Of a stretch of DNA of 64,000 nt, positions 1-11,229 are shown piece after piece. Each line of letters opens with the position of its first letter. The first letter of the stretch is position 1. Source of the stretch: Atriophallophorus winterbourni (taxonomy: Eukaryota; Platyhelminthes; Trematoda; Plagiorchiida; Microphallidae); assembly GCA_013407085.1 (NCBI GenBank), contig JACCGJ010011118.1, forward strand, positions 62,001 through 126,000, in the 5' to 3' direction. A program made the translations under genes and the position numbers. The notes beneath the pieces are model-generated. The model did not search any database and was not told the origin of the DNA. It saw only the letters and a program-made list of their open reading frames with translations.

Positions 1-3000
1 TAATGAAAGATGGTTGTAACTAAAATCCGAGAGACCTGTGGTACGTTCTTCAGTGGATTGTGCAGCCTTCAAAACAATCGCGGTTTCTGGTTACTCTTTG
101 GTCTCGTAACGCCGACAGTAGCAACTACCAATCAGTTTGAGGAAATCACGATTACCCGACATCTAGTTCTCTTTGTCACCACTAAAGAAGGAGTCGTGCC
201 AGAGGCAAGATAACCGATTGGTGGTATACAACAGGCCAACACTTGTGGTGAGAGACTTCAAATTTCGGTAAACTGAGCAGAGGGAGATCAACCATCGGTT
301 GACCAGAAGTCGAAGGTCACCACTGTATGATTCCTTTGTAGTCACCTACGAACGTTCTTAACGAGTATCTTCCGACGACTTCGTGTATGTTGCAAAGATT
401 GATTATTGAACTTCCACTTGTTTATAATACACGCGAATGACCTAGCAAAGTTCTCCGGCTGCGTGGATTTCTATAGCAAATAAAAGACTCTGTGTGAACC
501 TTCTCATTTGTGACCGGACATGTTACTAGACTTAACAACAGCGACTGTTCTGCTTTCAGATTTAAATGCACTAGACGTCGCAACTCTATGCCGGAACTCT
601 GAAGGCTTGTTACAAGGGTTTTGAGCTTTTAATAATAGTAACACATCGAAGGCGTTACCTTATTTTGTTTCACGTTTCATTCCATCAGCATGAAAGACAT
701 CTCTCGCTTTGGCTGATATTGGGGGTAAAGTGAATCTATAAAGCGGGAGGTGCAAGCTTAGTTAACTTTTCTATTGCATTGACTCCATTTTCCTTGTGAA
801 CTGAAAAGATTTCATCGCAATCGACCAACACAACCCCATCTCATTACACTTCGATTCCTTGAGCGAATGGATAGCCAGACTGTAAATTGTGCAGCTTATT
901 AGTAAGTTAATTTAGTAGAACTTCGTGCAAACTTTCCAATTTCATCGAACCTAAAAGCGATGTGATATGAGCAGTATTTATTCCAACGTTTAAATGTGAT
1001 GTCAACTTGATCGTTTAGTAAACAGCTTTTTAACCATTCAGTTTCTTACCCCATAAGAAGGAAGATTGACCGCTTCATTTAACCATGTGAGTATGGAGTA
1101 AACGTCCTGTTGTCATTCAAATTCACTGCACTTTAACATTACAACCTCATTGAAATTCGCAAACCCCCGGAATAGTTTTTTGGAAAAATTCTACGGCAAA
1201 ATTTCAGTGTGATTCAGATTTTCCCAATGTGTTGTTCAGATAACATCCCCCTATTTACAATTCACTATCGATTTCAGACTATTTGCTCTTACTAGATGAT
1301 GTTAGTGAGATTTTTACCTGCGAACCTTCAAAGACTAGATTAATGTCTGTGGTTTCGAAATCTAACTAAATCAGCCTTTTCCATCAGAGGAAAAGACAAT
1401 TTTAGCCTGTAAATCAGGGTAAGAAGTTTTACTACAATAGCGTCACAGCGTGAATCAAATGGATTTTTGTAGATAATAATCTCGACGTTGAACATAACGT
1501 GTTATTCACAATCCCACACTTGTGAGGATTAAAGGATTCAAGGATTTATGGTTAAAAAAGTTAATACTCTACAGCACCACATGATTACGGTATGAATAAA
1601 ACATGAAAATTACACTAGTACAAAAGCAATAGAGAATATCAAATGTAAGGCTCACGAACGATGTTCATTTGCAAGTGCAAGTCCAATTTCGCTTTAAAAA
1701 TCGCCAGGCAAGGAGAGTCCACCACATGTTGGGGTAGGGAATTCCAAAGAAATATAGCTCGTACGGTGAAAAATGGCGGGATTGAATTGGCTAATTGTAA
1801 TTATTCTATTAAACAACGAACTAGCTACTTTTTAATATCTCGAGTGTAATAGATATACAATTTTATATTATCCGACTAAATAACCCAAAATCCATCAAGT
1901 AGTACACCGAACTTCAACAAAATTCGAAATGCGCGAAATTGTTTTCGCTATGAATGCGTGCAATTTCATTCATGGTGTATCTTGAAACCCTGTTGTTCCA
2001 GTCGTTGTTCCGACTTCGTAATTATCACAGTCCCAATGAAACCTTAACCATTCTTTCATTGTTGAACTGACTAGTAACTCGCAGGATTTACGTCAGCGTG
2101 AGTGTCACATACGTGCACATGTTCACGATAGCTGACAGTCAACCTTGCTCAGATCTGCCATTTTACTTCAACCAAACTGATTTTCACGTGATTGTGAGCT
2201 CATACAAATGTCACTCGGATTTCGACTTTAAAGTTTTGCAATGAGACATGTTTTCTCATTTAAAACAAACGCAATCCTAGTCACGGTTTAAAAATCTGCA
2301 TTAGTTTAACATAAAATGTCGTGATCGACGAACAACATTATTGATTTCCTAATCGCAGTTGCAGTGACATCTAAATTGCTGAACCACCACAGCATTCGGT
2401 TGGGTTAAGTAATCGATGAAACTCAAAATCACTGTACTCATTCATTGAACATAGGTCGCACTTTAAACTGGCTAGTTGATTGCAGATAGAATAAAAATTG
2501 TATTGACATGCGTCTTTTTTAAAACACCTCAAGGTTGTTTATATCATCATTATTCTGAACCTGTCGTTAAGTAATATTGCATTGGTTAATTATTCATGTC
2601 ATTCTGATGATACAGCTACGCTTTACGAATGAGTTGTACGAAGACTGGGTACTGGGTTTTAGCGTACGTGGACGATAAACGGCAAGTTCTACAAACAATC
2701 TGCCAGCAGGATTCACCGGAAACGCTCTTAGAGAAAAACTTGAGAGACAAAAAGTAAGCCAGTTACATATAAATCAACCGTTTTCGACACGCTAACTTGC
2801 ATTAACCAGAGGTTCAGCGATTTAAATAAAAGCCTAGTTCGATCCTGGATAAAGTTGAATGGAATTTATCAGTTCGGTACTGCAATAGAAGGTGATTCCC
2901 AGGTGCGTTGATTGTGGATCTCGATTTCGTGCTACACAGAATGACAGATGTGGCTCAAATTCCTAAAATGACTCAAGTGTAAAGTGAACGAACTTTCGAG

Positions 3001-3502
3001 CAACCCTCAGAAATGTAGTTCAAACGAAACGAAATGGACCAACGCGGAGTGTCGTTGAGTGCCTCTACAAACGATTATTCAAACGGTAGTGTGTTGTATG
3101 GCAACGTTTAAAACATCTGCGATTAACCGATCTTATTCATATATCACTTTTTAAAACTGGCAATTCAATGTCACCTGCAACGTCTAGTATAAAATTAGTC
3201 CGCGTTCTAAATTTCTAGGATTTGTGAGTAAGTAACTTTGCTTTGCAAGCAGTAAACACAGGGGTGCATTATTGTTGTGATTGAAAGGATATTTTTGAGT
3301 GATCACAAAATTATCAACATCCAGCACCGTATTAGAAAAAAGCGGCACATCACATATAGTGAAACAGGGTTAATTTCGTAAGTGCAACTTTTTAGTGTAT
3401 TCCTGGTTTCTGTGAACAGTTTTACCATGCTTAGTTTGTAACAAGCTGATTAGCATCGTTCAATAGGTTTCCGTATACTTCATCGGTTATTTTACTATCT
3501 AG
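1..3502. other. Non-coding sequence upstream of the CBL RING exon
   Basis: No exon with recognisable protein similarity is visible in either strand. Because the RING exon at 3503 starts behind a splice acceptor, this stretch is most simply CBL intron. I looked for the SH2-like part of the CBL tyrosine-kinase-binding domain and did not find it. The only recognisable item is a short CR1-type fragment near 1.65-1.8 kb. Confidence 0.5.
1650..1800 (-). repeat. CR1-type retrotransposon 3' fragment
   Basis: The sequence resembles 31445-31550, and read on the minus strand both resemble the last codons of CR1-clade ORF2 (a W-N-x-L-P stretch followed by a lysine- and aspartate-containing tail). It is a short 5'-truncated relic with no intact reading frame. 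Confidence 0.4.
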
Positions 3503-3713
3503 GATCAAAACACCCGTCGGCTGTGACCGGAATATGAGTCAAACCGCGTTGAATGAGAGAACCACCATTTACCATGTTGCCACGGAAAAACTGGAACTCT
3601 ATTCCAATAGAAATTCCTACCAACTTTGTGGTATCTGCATGGACAGGAACAAATCGATCAAACTGATTCCGTGTTCCCACTTGCTTTGTAAGGAGTGTGC
3701 GGATCAATGGTTG
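3503..3713 (+). CDS. CBL: CBL-type E3 ubiquitin ligase, exon with N-terminal half of RING finger
   Basis: This is the first visible exon of a CBL-family RING E3 ligase, which in animals ubiquitinates activated receptor tyrosine kinases at the membrane and on endosomes. It follows an AG acceptor at 3501-3502 and ends at a GTGAGT donor at 3714, in phase 0. It encodes the linker helix, with a T-E-K-L-E-L-Y stretch matching the CBL linker containing the regulatory tyrosine, then CGIC, C-S-H, C-K-E-C and a QW pair at the E2-contact tryptophan. The missing CPFC zinc ligands are on the next exon at 10832, so the RING is interrupted by a 7.1-kb intron. The start codon and the tyrosine-kinase-binding domain lie upstream of the window. 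Family assignment rests on linker, RING order and the downstream UBA; a different linker-RING-UBA protein is unlikely. Confidence 0.88.
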
Positions 3714-3729
3714 GTGAGTTGAGTTTTTT

Positions 3730-3915
3730 CACGATTTGGTGTGGCCAACTGCATGAATGCATCTTTATTACAAACTATTGTGGTGCTCACATCCCCATCC
3801 ATTACACATCACTACCGGTTTCTGGCTGTTTGCTGTCATCAGGTGGAGACAGTAAGATGAGGTTCAGTAACCCTTGAAACAGTGGAAAAGCGGTAAACAA
3901 AGTTAAACGGTATCT
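3730..3915 (-). repeat. Hammerhead-bearing short retroposon, copy 1
   Basis: This intronic copy matches the tandem units at 5150-5630. Read on the minus strand, 3808-3846 contains CUGAUGA, a short stem with AAACA loop, and GAAAC, followed by the ACCGGU palindrome. Stem II has a mismatch (AGC against GCC) and stem I is only about three pairs, so the catalytic core is preserved but the helices are weakened. Confidence 0.6.
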
Positions 3916-5265
3916 GGATCTGTATTCCGTTATATTTTTCACCGCTAAATATGACCTCGTACGGGGTGAGAGAATTGCGTCAAGTCAATAGAGGTCAAAT
4001 CACGTCCTCTTTTTGAGTCTTCAGGAAATTTGAAACAACATTACCTGCGTATTTCACATTCATTTGTCGATAGCGTGCCGATCCATTCTTGAGGTGAAAC
4101 TCCCCAACGTGAATGGGAATCACAGGAAAATATTTCTCTGTGTGAAATGGAGGCGTAAATTTATTCATGTTTGAGGCTATCATACTGAATATAAACAAAA
4201 GTAGCATTATTATACACTTTTTCGGGAAAACGAGGAGATTTTAAAATGGTATTTATCAAAACATACTCCTCGTGAAAATTAAATGACATTACGTTGCAGT
4301 TGTTGATTGACTAATGTGCTATTGAATAGAAAATTGTGGAGTTGGAATATTAAGAGACAGTATTATGATTTATATCCACCCAAGTTCTCGTACTAGAAAA
4401 CCAAAAATTATTATCCAAACATCATTGATCTTTCACCCACATACATGTGATCATTTGCCAGTGAGGTTCCTAACATACGTGCATTTTATGACTCAATTCA
4501 TCACGAAACAAAAACAGAAGCATTGGCTGTGTTTCGTCTAAACATTGTGTAGAGGAATAAAATACACTAGTAAAGAATGTCATCCCAAAGTTGTTGAATG
4601 AGATGCAGAATATGTTAACATATTTGTCCTTGAATGCCTCAATTTCTTGCTTATCTTCGAGTATAAAAAGAGACGATTTCGTTACCTTCGAAATTTCTTG
4701 ATCAGCGTCTATCTCGACTTGAAAGCGATTTTAAATTCAACCAATCGAAACTATTCCATTCGTCATACGATTTGACTCTTTTCACATAACAAATCACAAG
4801 GATTCAATGCAATGAAATCAATGCAAAGCAAAAACAAACCGCGACGATCTCGTGATGATTTGAGTGATGCCGTCATTCAACTCATTCACACATGAGCGAA
4901 ATTTTAGTGAAAAAAATTTCTCCGAATTATCTCGTGTTTTCAAAACTAGATGCATGATTTAAAATAGAAACTTAATCTAATAATAATCCGAAGTTTTATT
5001 AGTAAATGAACAAGAAAACGGGGAAATACTTCAATCCGTTAGTGTTGCTTTGTATTTTCGTTAAACTATGGTGAGTGAGGTGACGGTTAACGCGAAACGT
5101 TTTGTATCACACCTGTCGTTAGTACATACTTGCTGTCAGAATAATTGTGTTCTTACAAAGAACCACGATGTTCAAATAGAGAATCACAAAGTGATTCCTG
5201 GCCAAGCGCACGAGGCGCATATAAAAGACCGAAGTATTGTGGTGCTCACATCTCCATCCCTTACA

Positions 5266-5306
5266 CCCCACTACCGGTTTCAGGCTGTTTGCCATCGTCA
5301 GGTGGA
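5266..5306 (-). ncRNA. Hammerhead ribozyme motif, complete core (family C, unit 1)
   Basis: On the minus strand the order is stem I strand CUCCAC, core CUGACGA, stem II GGC/GCC with AAACA loop, core GAAAC, then CGGUA and stem I strand GUGGGG. Stem I forms six pairs including one G-U. The segment between the core and the cleavage site is the palindrome ACCGGU, which cannot close on itself but can pair between two molecules, as in dimeric short-stem-III hammerheads. Predicted cleavage follows GUA. All conserved core bases are present. Confidence 0.75.
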
Positions 5307-5506
5307 GACAGTAAGATGAGGTTCAGTGAGCCTTGCAACAGTGGAAAAGCGGTAAACAAAGTTATATTTCTATGCCACTGTTATATATGGTTCTTACAAA
5401 GAACCACGATGTTCAAACACTGAATCACAAAGTGATTCTTGGTCGAGCACTCAAGGCGCTTATGAATAACCAAAGTAATGTGTTGCTCATATCCCCATCC
5501 CTTACA

Positions 5507-5546
5507 CACCACTATCGGTTTTAGGCTGTTTGCCATCGTCAGGTGG
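5507..5546 (-). ncRNA. Hammerhead motif with core mutation (family C, unit 2)
   Basis: This is the second tandem unit. CUGACGA and stem II GGC/GCC are kept, but the GAAAC core reads AAAAC, replacing the essential G12. It is expected to be catalytically dead even though the adjacent unit is intact. Confidence 0.65.
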
Positions 5547-6199
5547 AGACAGTAAGATCAGGTTCAGTGAGCCTTGAAACAGCGGAAAAGCGGTAAACGA
5601 TGTTATATTTGTATGATATCTTGTGTGCTATCTTGAGTTTTGTTACTTGTGTACGCTTCAAGATGCCGCAGAACCTTACAAATAACTGATCAAGGTTTTT
5701 ATGGTGGTGCTTTCATGTATATGGCATTAGTTGGAATTCACTTGGCAACCTACCAGCACATTTATTCAGTAATAGCAAAAGATGTAGCGAAAAAAAATAA
5801 CAAACGTAACAAGTATTCGCTTTATAGAAATTCAATCAATGATCAAACGCCCATACACTCCTCGTTTAAATAAAACACATATTCACTCAGATTTATCCCA
5901 ATTAAATACAAGCACCGCATAGAGCTCACATCGACGATGAATGTGACAGATATCTAAAGAAGATTTAACCTTTTAATGTATGAATCGAATCAGGTTGTAT
6001 GCGGAACGAAAATTTCCTCAGACAAGCTGAAGTTGAACCGATGGACCTGGATGCGTCGCATAAAATGTGATAACAATTACAAATCAAACGCTGAAATATT
6101 CTCAATGAGGTTGGACAAAAGTTTCTTAGTTAGTTCTCATTCGATTTGGTTGATACTAACCACTGAGTGAATCGTGCAAACTAAGCATTTAGTCTTTGT

Positions 6200-7690
6200 A
6201 TGTAATTTTCGCTTCGCACAAAACCTCTTTCTATTCATACATTGGAAGGTTAAATCTCCTTTAGATAGTGGTCACACTCATCGTCGGTGTGAGCTTTATG
6301 CGGTGCTTGTATTTAAATAGAATAAACCGGAGTGGATAATTATTTCAGCTAAACGAGTCGCGTATGATTGAATTTCTATGAAGCGAATACTTGTTACGTT
6401 TGTTATTTGTTTCGCTACATCTTTTGTCATTACAGAAGGAAATGTGCTGGTAGTGTGCCAAATTTATTCCAACTAATGCCAGTAACATGAAACGGACCAC
6501 CATCAAAACCTTGATCAGTTATTTGTAAGGGTCTGCAGCATTTTGCACTAACATTATTTGAAGCGCACATAGGTAACTAAGCCCAAGATAACCCAATTAT
6601 TGCGACAGAAAGTGTGCTAACGTCAGGTTTGATCCAAAACTTTTCACGTTAACAGTCACCTCACTTACCGTAATTTAACGAACATGCAAAGCAACACCAA
6701 CGGATTGAAGTATTTCCCTGTTTTTCTGTTTATTTACTAAGACTAAGACTATTAGATTAAGCTTCTATTTTAACTCATGCATCTAGTTTTGAAAACTCGT
6801 GGTAATCTGGAGAAATTCTTTCACTAAAATTTCGCTCATGTGTGAATGAGTTTAAATGACGGCATCACTCAAATCATCACGAGATCATCGTGGATTTTAT
6901 TGTTTTGCAGTGATCTCATTGCATTGAAGCCATGTGATGTGTTATGTGAAAATAGTCAAATCGTATGACGAATGGAATAGTTTCAATTGGTTGAATTTAA
7001 AATCGCTTTCAATTAAAGATTGACGCTGATCAAGAATTTTCGAAGGTAACGAGATCGTCTCTTCTTACTCTCGAAGATAAGAAAGAAATTGAGGAATTCG
7101 AGGACAAATATTTTCACGCATTCTGCATCTCATTCAACAGCTTTTGGATGAAATTCTTCACTAGTATATTTCATTCATCTACACTATGATTAGACAAAGC
7201 ACAGTCAATGCTTCTGCTTTTGTAAAATGCATGTATGCTAGAAACCTCACTGGCAAATGATCACCTGTTTGAGGGTGAAAGATCGATGATTTTTTGATAT
7301 TAAGTTTTGGTTTTCTCGTCCGTCAAGGACGGTCCCAAGCCCGTCTGAGAAAAGAGGAGGTTTGGGCTTAGGGCTAGCAACCCCATCCCGTAAAAGCTAC
7401 TTTGCTACGGAAACGAGTACGAGAACTTGGATGGATATAAATCATAATACTGTCTCTTAATATTACAACTCCACAATTTTCTATTCAGTTGCACAGTAGT
7501 CAATCAGCAACTGCAAAGTAATGTCATTTAATTTTCACGAGGAGTATGTTTAGATAAATACCATTTGAAAATCTCGTATTCCCGAAAAAGTGTATAATAA
7601 TGCTACTTTTGTTTATATTCAGTATGATAGCCGCAAACATGAATAAATTTTCGCCTCCATTTTACAAAATATTTTCCTGTGATTCTCATA
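6200..7690. repeat. Right arm of the large imperfect inverted repeat
   Basis: This is the inverted counterpart of 4115-6018. It lacks the hammerhead tandem but contains its own extra segment at about 7315-7430 (a G+C-richer stretch with a GGTTTGGGCTTAGGGC core) that is absent on the left. The spacer between the arms, 6019-6199, is about 180 bp. Transcription through both arms, as in CBL pre-mRNA, would give a long imperfect hairpin. Confidence 0.8.
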
Positions 7691-8027
7691 TATAATTAGA
7701 TGTTGTTCTTCTACACATTTTATTCGCACTGCTACGTCCGATTGATCGATTCCTTGGTGATCACATGTACGGACAACCAGCAACAATCCAGTCCCATCTG
7801 GTTGCTCAAAAGGTATCCTCAAATATAAAATCTCAACTGCCTGAAAATCGATACAGGTGTATTGTGAAGTGTAACACAATTTCGTCATCAACAGAAAACA
7901 TGAGTTTAAGGTGCTGAGATTATTTACAAAAGAAATATGTTGTTCAAGGTATTTGAAAATATACGAGACTGGTCGAGAGTCCATATTCATGAAAAGAGAG
8001 TTTGCAATGAATCGGTTAAAGCAAGTT

Positions 8028-8077
8028 TATTGGTAACGTTTCGCTTCTGAACACAGAAGCTTCGTCAGACCAAGGTA
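8028..8077 (-). ncRNA. Hammerhead ribozyme in Penelope left arm
   Basis: On the minus strand, stem I strand UUGGU is followed by CUGACGA, a seven-pair stem II (GCUUCUG, loop UGUU, CAGAAGC), GAAAC, GUU and stem I strand ACCAA. Five stem I pairs form. Stem III is only the palindrome ACGU, so it would work as a dimer, as reported for Penelope hammerheads. All core bases are intact. Confidence 0.85.
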
Positions 8078-10271
8078 CGAATAGTGTTCATGTTTAAATG
8101 CCATTTTCTTGACCAATCCTGAGTTCTCTAAGATATAGAGGCGATATCAGAACAATTGGTCACACACTAATGCTGTGTTAATCCCTAAATTGTTTATTTT
8201 GTGTGCAGGTGCGAACAGCGTCCGCTGACCCACTGCTTACGTAATCCATGTGCACATTAGGTTTTATGCACGTTAATCCTTATCCACTGCAGAACCGAAC
8301 GCCAGATTATAGAGATATCCTCCGTCTTTGTTACCTTGCCGTTATCTTTGCCCCCATCCCTTGTGTCCCTTCCGTAATCGGTTTATTTTGTATCCTGGAT
8401 TCAAATATTGAGATAACAATGAACTTCTTTGAGTCGGTTGCGCTTTATGATGACGAATGTATCGTCGACAGCGCCACCATATCTTTGGTTTTAACGCTTC
8501 GTTTCTCTAAGCTATCCCTATAAAGTGCTCCATGTTCATATTCGCCAGCACTGGGGAAATAGGTGAGCCCATCGTTAAGCCACCGTTTTGCTTGTATGGC
8601 TGTCCATTAAATAAGAAGTGGTTCATATTTACACACATTGCTAAACCGTTGATGATTTGTTGCACACTTAAGTTTGTACGATCCTTCAAGGTCATATAGG
8701 AGTTGAGTGACTTCCACGCTAATTCTAAAGCGCGTGTAGTGTCAACATTTGTGAACAAGGAGCTTACGGCAAAGCTAACCATCATCTCATCCTCCTCAAT
8801 TGTTACGGTACTTAAGCGACGAACAAAATCAAACGGGTTCTTAATAAAAGAATTCGTGTTACCAACCAGTGGTTTCGAAAGCTGGGCAAGGTGCTTAGCC
8901 AATTCGTGTATTGGGGATCCAATGCCGTCTACAATGGGGCTCAATGGGACGCCTACCTTATGTATCTTCGTAGATCCATAGAACCTGGGGGACTGAGCAG
9001 ATTTTGGGTAGAGCATGAAACATAATCTTTGCCCAAGGTTTTCCTTAATTCCTCGCAGGTATCTTGAAACAACCCTCTTACGGTTATTCATAATGGTCGT
9101 TGGTCTACGGTTGTCAATAACGTGATACGGACATTCAGGAAGGTGTGACTCTGCCTTATATCTATAATCACTTTTAGAAGAATCACGGTCGCCTTGCCGT
9201 TATCTGCCTTGGTGATCACATATCCTCTTCTTTTCGCAATTTAAGGAATGCTTGTTGCTCATCTCGTGATGATACTAGATATACCGTTTCGCAGTGCATC
9301 TGGCTGATTTTCAGGTAGCTGGTTGAAGGCGGATTCTACGCATGGAATAACATTCCCAGCCTTTAAGAATTTTGTACTTAACGAGAAGTTTAAGCCCTTT
9401 TCCAACAATATTTGTTTGGTCTGTGATAGCGGCCTATCGTATAAATTAATTACCTTAGAATATTGTAGAGCAGTGTCATCAAAAGAACTTGCAGAGATAC
9501 ACTTATCTTTTGATGTTAATAACATGCTGAGGGATGGGGATGTGAGCAACACATTACTTACGTATTTGTCTTTCTTATATGTGTCTGGTCTATGTGGCCA
9601 TGACCTCGGGGTCTTTTCCACAAATTTTGCAGGAATCTACTTCAGATAACACATTTTACAATTCAGACTTCAGAATTGAGGCTTACGATCGCGCGTTTCG
9701 CAGGCTTTCATTGATCCTATGGATCTTTCTTTTAAGAAAACTTTGGATGCGTTTTCGGCAGCCTTACGAGAATTGCAAGAATTATCTGTAGGTTTGACGA
9801 TTAAGTCCCTCGATATGATTCTAGCCCTAGCTGTACACGTGCTATACACTGGACACAGCGTATATCTTGATAACTTGGAAGTGATAAGACGGGGTGTGAA
9901 ATCTTATAGGGAAAGACTTCATGCTGAGGCAGTTGAAATAAAAAAGGCTGGGGCGAATTCGGTGAACAAGGTGGATGAAGCGGATATCTCAACAATCTGG
10001 CGTTCGGTTCTGCATTGGATAAGGATTAACGTGCATAACACCTAATGTGCCCATGGATTTCGTAAGCAGTGGTTCAGCGGACGCTGTTCGCACCTGCACA
10101 CCGAATAAACAATTTAAGGATTAACACAGCATTAAGGAGTGTGATCAAATGTCCTGATCTCGCCTATTTATCTTAGAGAACTCAGGATTGGTCAAGAAAA
10201 TGGCATTTAAACATGAAAACTGTTCGTGCCTTGGTCTGACGAAGCATCTGTGTTCAGAAACGAAACGTTAC
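8033..10271 (-). mobile_element. Penelope-like retroelement with inverted pLTR-like arms
   Basis: A decayed Penelope-like reverse transcriptase lies between two inverted arms of about 288 bp, 8033-8320 and 9982-10271. The arms match almost base for base apart from scattered changes. Each arm carries a hammerhead motif at its outer edge, as is known for Penelope-like pLTRs. The GIY-YIG endonuclease expected downstream of the RT is not present; the reading frame runs straight into the left arm. A stretch at 9529-9560 matches the family C hammerhead retroposon. Confidence 0.85.
8320..9621 (-). pseudogene. Penelope-like reverse transcriptase, frameshifted
   Basis: The N-terminal part (9621-9259) has the stretch ending in N-Q-L-P-E-N-Q typical of Penelope RTs. 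The core (9091-8507) has G-S-T-K-I-H-K, P-I-V-D-G-I-G-S-P, S-L-F-T-N and G-S-P-I-S-P-V-L-A. The frame then breaks, but the catalytic V-D-D-T-F motif can be read in another frame with its codons at 8461-8469. Stops separate the blocks, so no full polyprotein is possible. The protein would prime reverse transcription of the element RNA in the nucleus. Confidence 0.8.
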
Positions 10272-10275
10272 GAAA
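10228..10275 (+). ncRNA. Hammerhead motif in Penelope right arm, decayed
   Basis: The motif has CUGACGA and GAAAC in place, but stem II has two mismatches (GCAUCUG against CAGAAAC) and the distal stem I strand reads ACGAA instead of ACCAA. It is probably weak or inactive. It lies in sense orientation in the CBL intron. Confidence 0.7.
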
Positions 10276-10460
10276 ATGTTTTTTCATCTATGTGAGAATG
10301 CCATAACATGTTTTTATCTACAGTTTCACAAAGCCTTAATAAGATTAAATACTTTCCAGTAAGCTATGAAACTTGAGTTTTACCATTTCGAATTGGATCC
10401 CATCTCGTTAAAATCAAGTCCATTTTGGCATTCAGTCAACCACAGCGTACCGCGTCACCA

Positions 10461-10464
10461 TACA

Positions 10465-10498
<34 letters not shown>

Positions 10499-10510
10499 CA
10501 TACATATATA
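10461..10510. repeat. (CATA)n microsatellite
   Basis: A run of CATA repeats passes into TATA-rich variants. It sits in the CBL intron, between the Penelope element and the second RING exon. Confidence 0.9.
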
Positions 10511-10831
10511 CGTTCAAATCCCTGCTTATTTTAAATTTATTACTTTGGCTACACTTTTCGGAGCTCACATAGCCATTTCAATTACGTCTGCCGCTAGGAA
10601 ACACCTCGTGAATATGCAACAGAAATTTATATCTGATAAAATTCCGAAAATTCAATATAGCGCCACATAATATGAATACTATGATTCTTATACCCGTTTG
10701 GGTTTGTAAATTAATGTAATGTTAAACCGTTGTAATAGCTACGCGGCATAGTCATCATGTATTCGCTCTTGTACTTTCTATCGTAAGTTGAAGTTTGTTT
10801 CAACTACCTCATGGTATTTTCATTGTTACAG

Positions 10832-10922
10832 AGCAAGTCACAAACTTGCCCGTTTTGCGTTGGTCAAGTGGAATCGTATAAAAATGTTCAACTCATGTTT
10901 GACGATGCTAAGAGGAATCAAA
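10832..10922 (+). CDS. CBL: CBL-type E3 ligase, exon with C-terminal half of RING
   Basis: The acceptor is TTACAG and the donor is GTAAGT at 10923. The exon starts in phase 0, joining directly to 3713, and supplies the CPFC pair that completes the RING zinc sites, followed by a basic stretch ending in K-R-N-Q. It ends one base into a codon. Joining it to 3503-3713 gives a full C3HC4 RING with spacing close to CBL. A 22.4-kb intron full of retroelements follows if the next exon used is 33280. Confidence 0.88.
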
Positions 10923-11229
10923 GTAAGTGACCTTGAACTTCTCATCGTGTTGCATGATAAATAAATTAGAAAGTTCACGCTTTACCAGTGTGATATAAAG
11001 GTGAACTTGAATTTATTATTTCACGTAAAACTTCAAGTCTGATCAAGTTAAACTTTGTTGCTTTATGTTGACCCCCCCCCGCGCGTTACAACAAAGTACT
11101 TCTATTCGAATGGCTGATTCATATATGTCCGGAAATATGGTGAACCAGTATACAAAAGGTAAAAGTGGTGAAGTGTAGTTGCAGGATTGTGAGCAAGTCT
11201 AGACAATAATATTCATCTATGGTGTAATT

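Larger units (their letters stand above)
5145..5630 (-). repeat. Tandem pair of hammerhead-bearing retroposon units (241-bp period)
   Basis: Two head-to-tail units start with the same TTCTTACAAAGAACC block at 5150 and 5391. Each holds a hammerhead-like segment on the minus strand. The block is absent from the corresponding place in the right palindrome arm, so it was inserted after the inverted duplication formed. Tandem, ribozyme-punctuated units resemble those described for schistosome SM-alpha elements; that link is an inference. Confidence 0.7.
4115..6018. repeat. Left arm of a large imperfect inverted repeat
   Basis: The arm is the reverse complement of 6200-7690, reading outward from a centre near 6.1 kb. 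Anchor matches include the block around 4200-4390 against 7430-7640, the block around 4640-4790 against 6940-7090, and the block around 5940-6015 against 6200-6270. The left arm is longer because it carries a 480-bp tandem hammerhead retroposon at about 5145-5630. The arms are clearly diverged by substitutions and small indels. No transposase or terminal motif was recognised. Confidence 0.8.

Noticed and set aside
5060..5140. Possible hammerhead in the palindrome arm (GTGACGG ... GCGAAACG)
   Set aside because: The first core block is not CUGANGA, and the right-arm counterpart does not preserve either core block, so the resemblance is likely chance.
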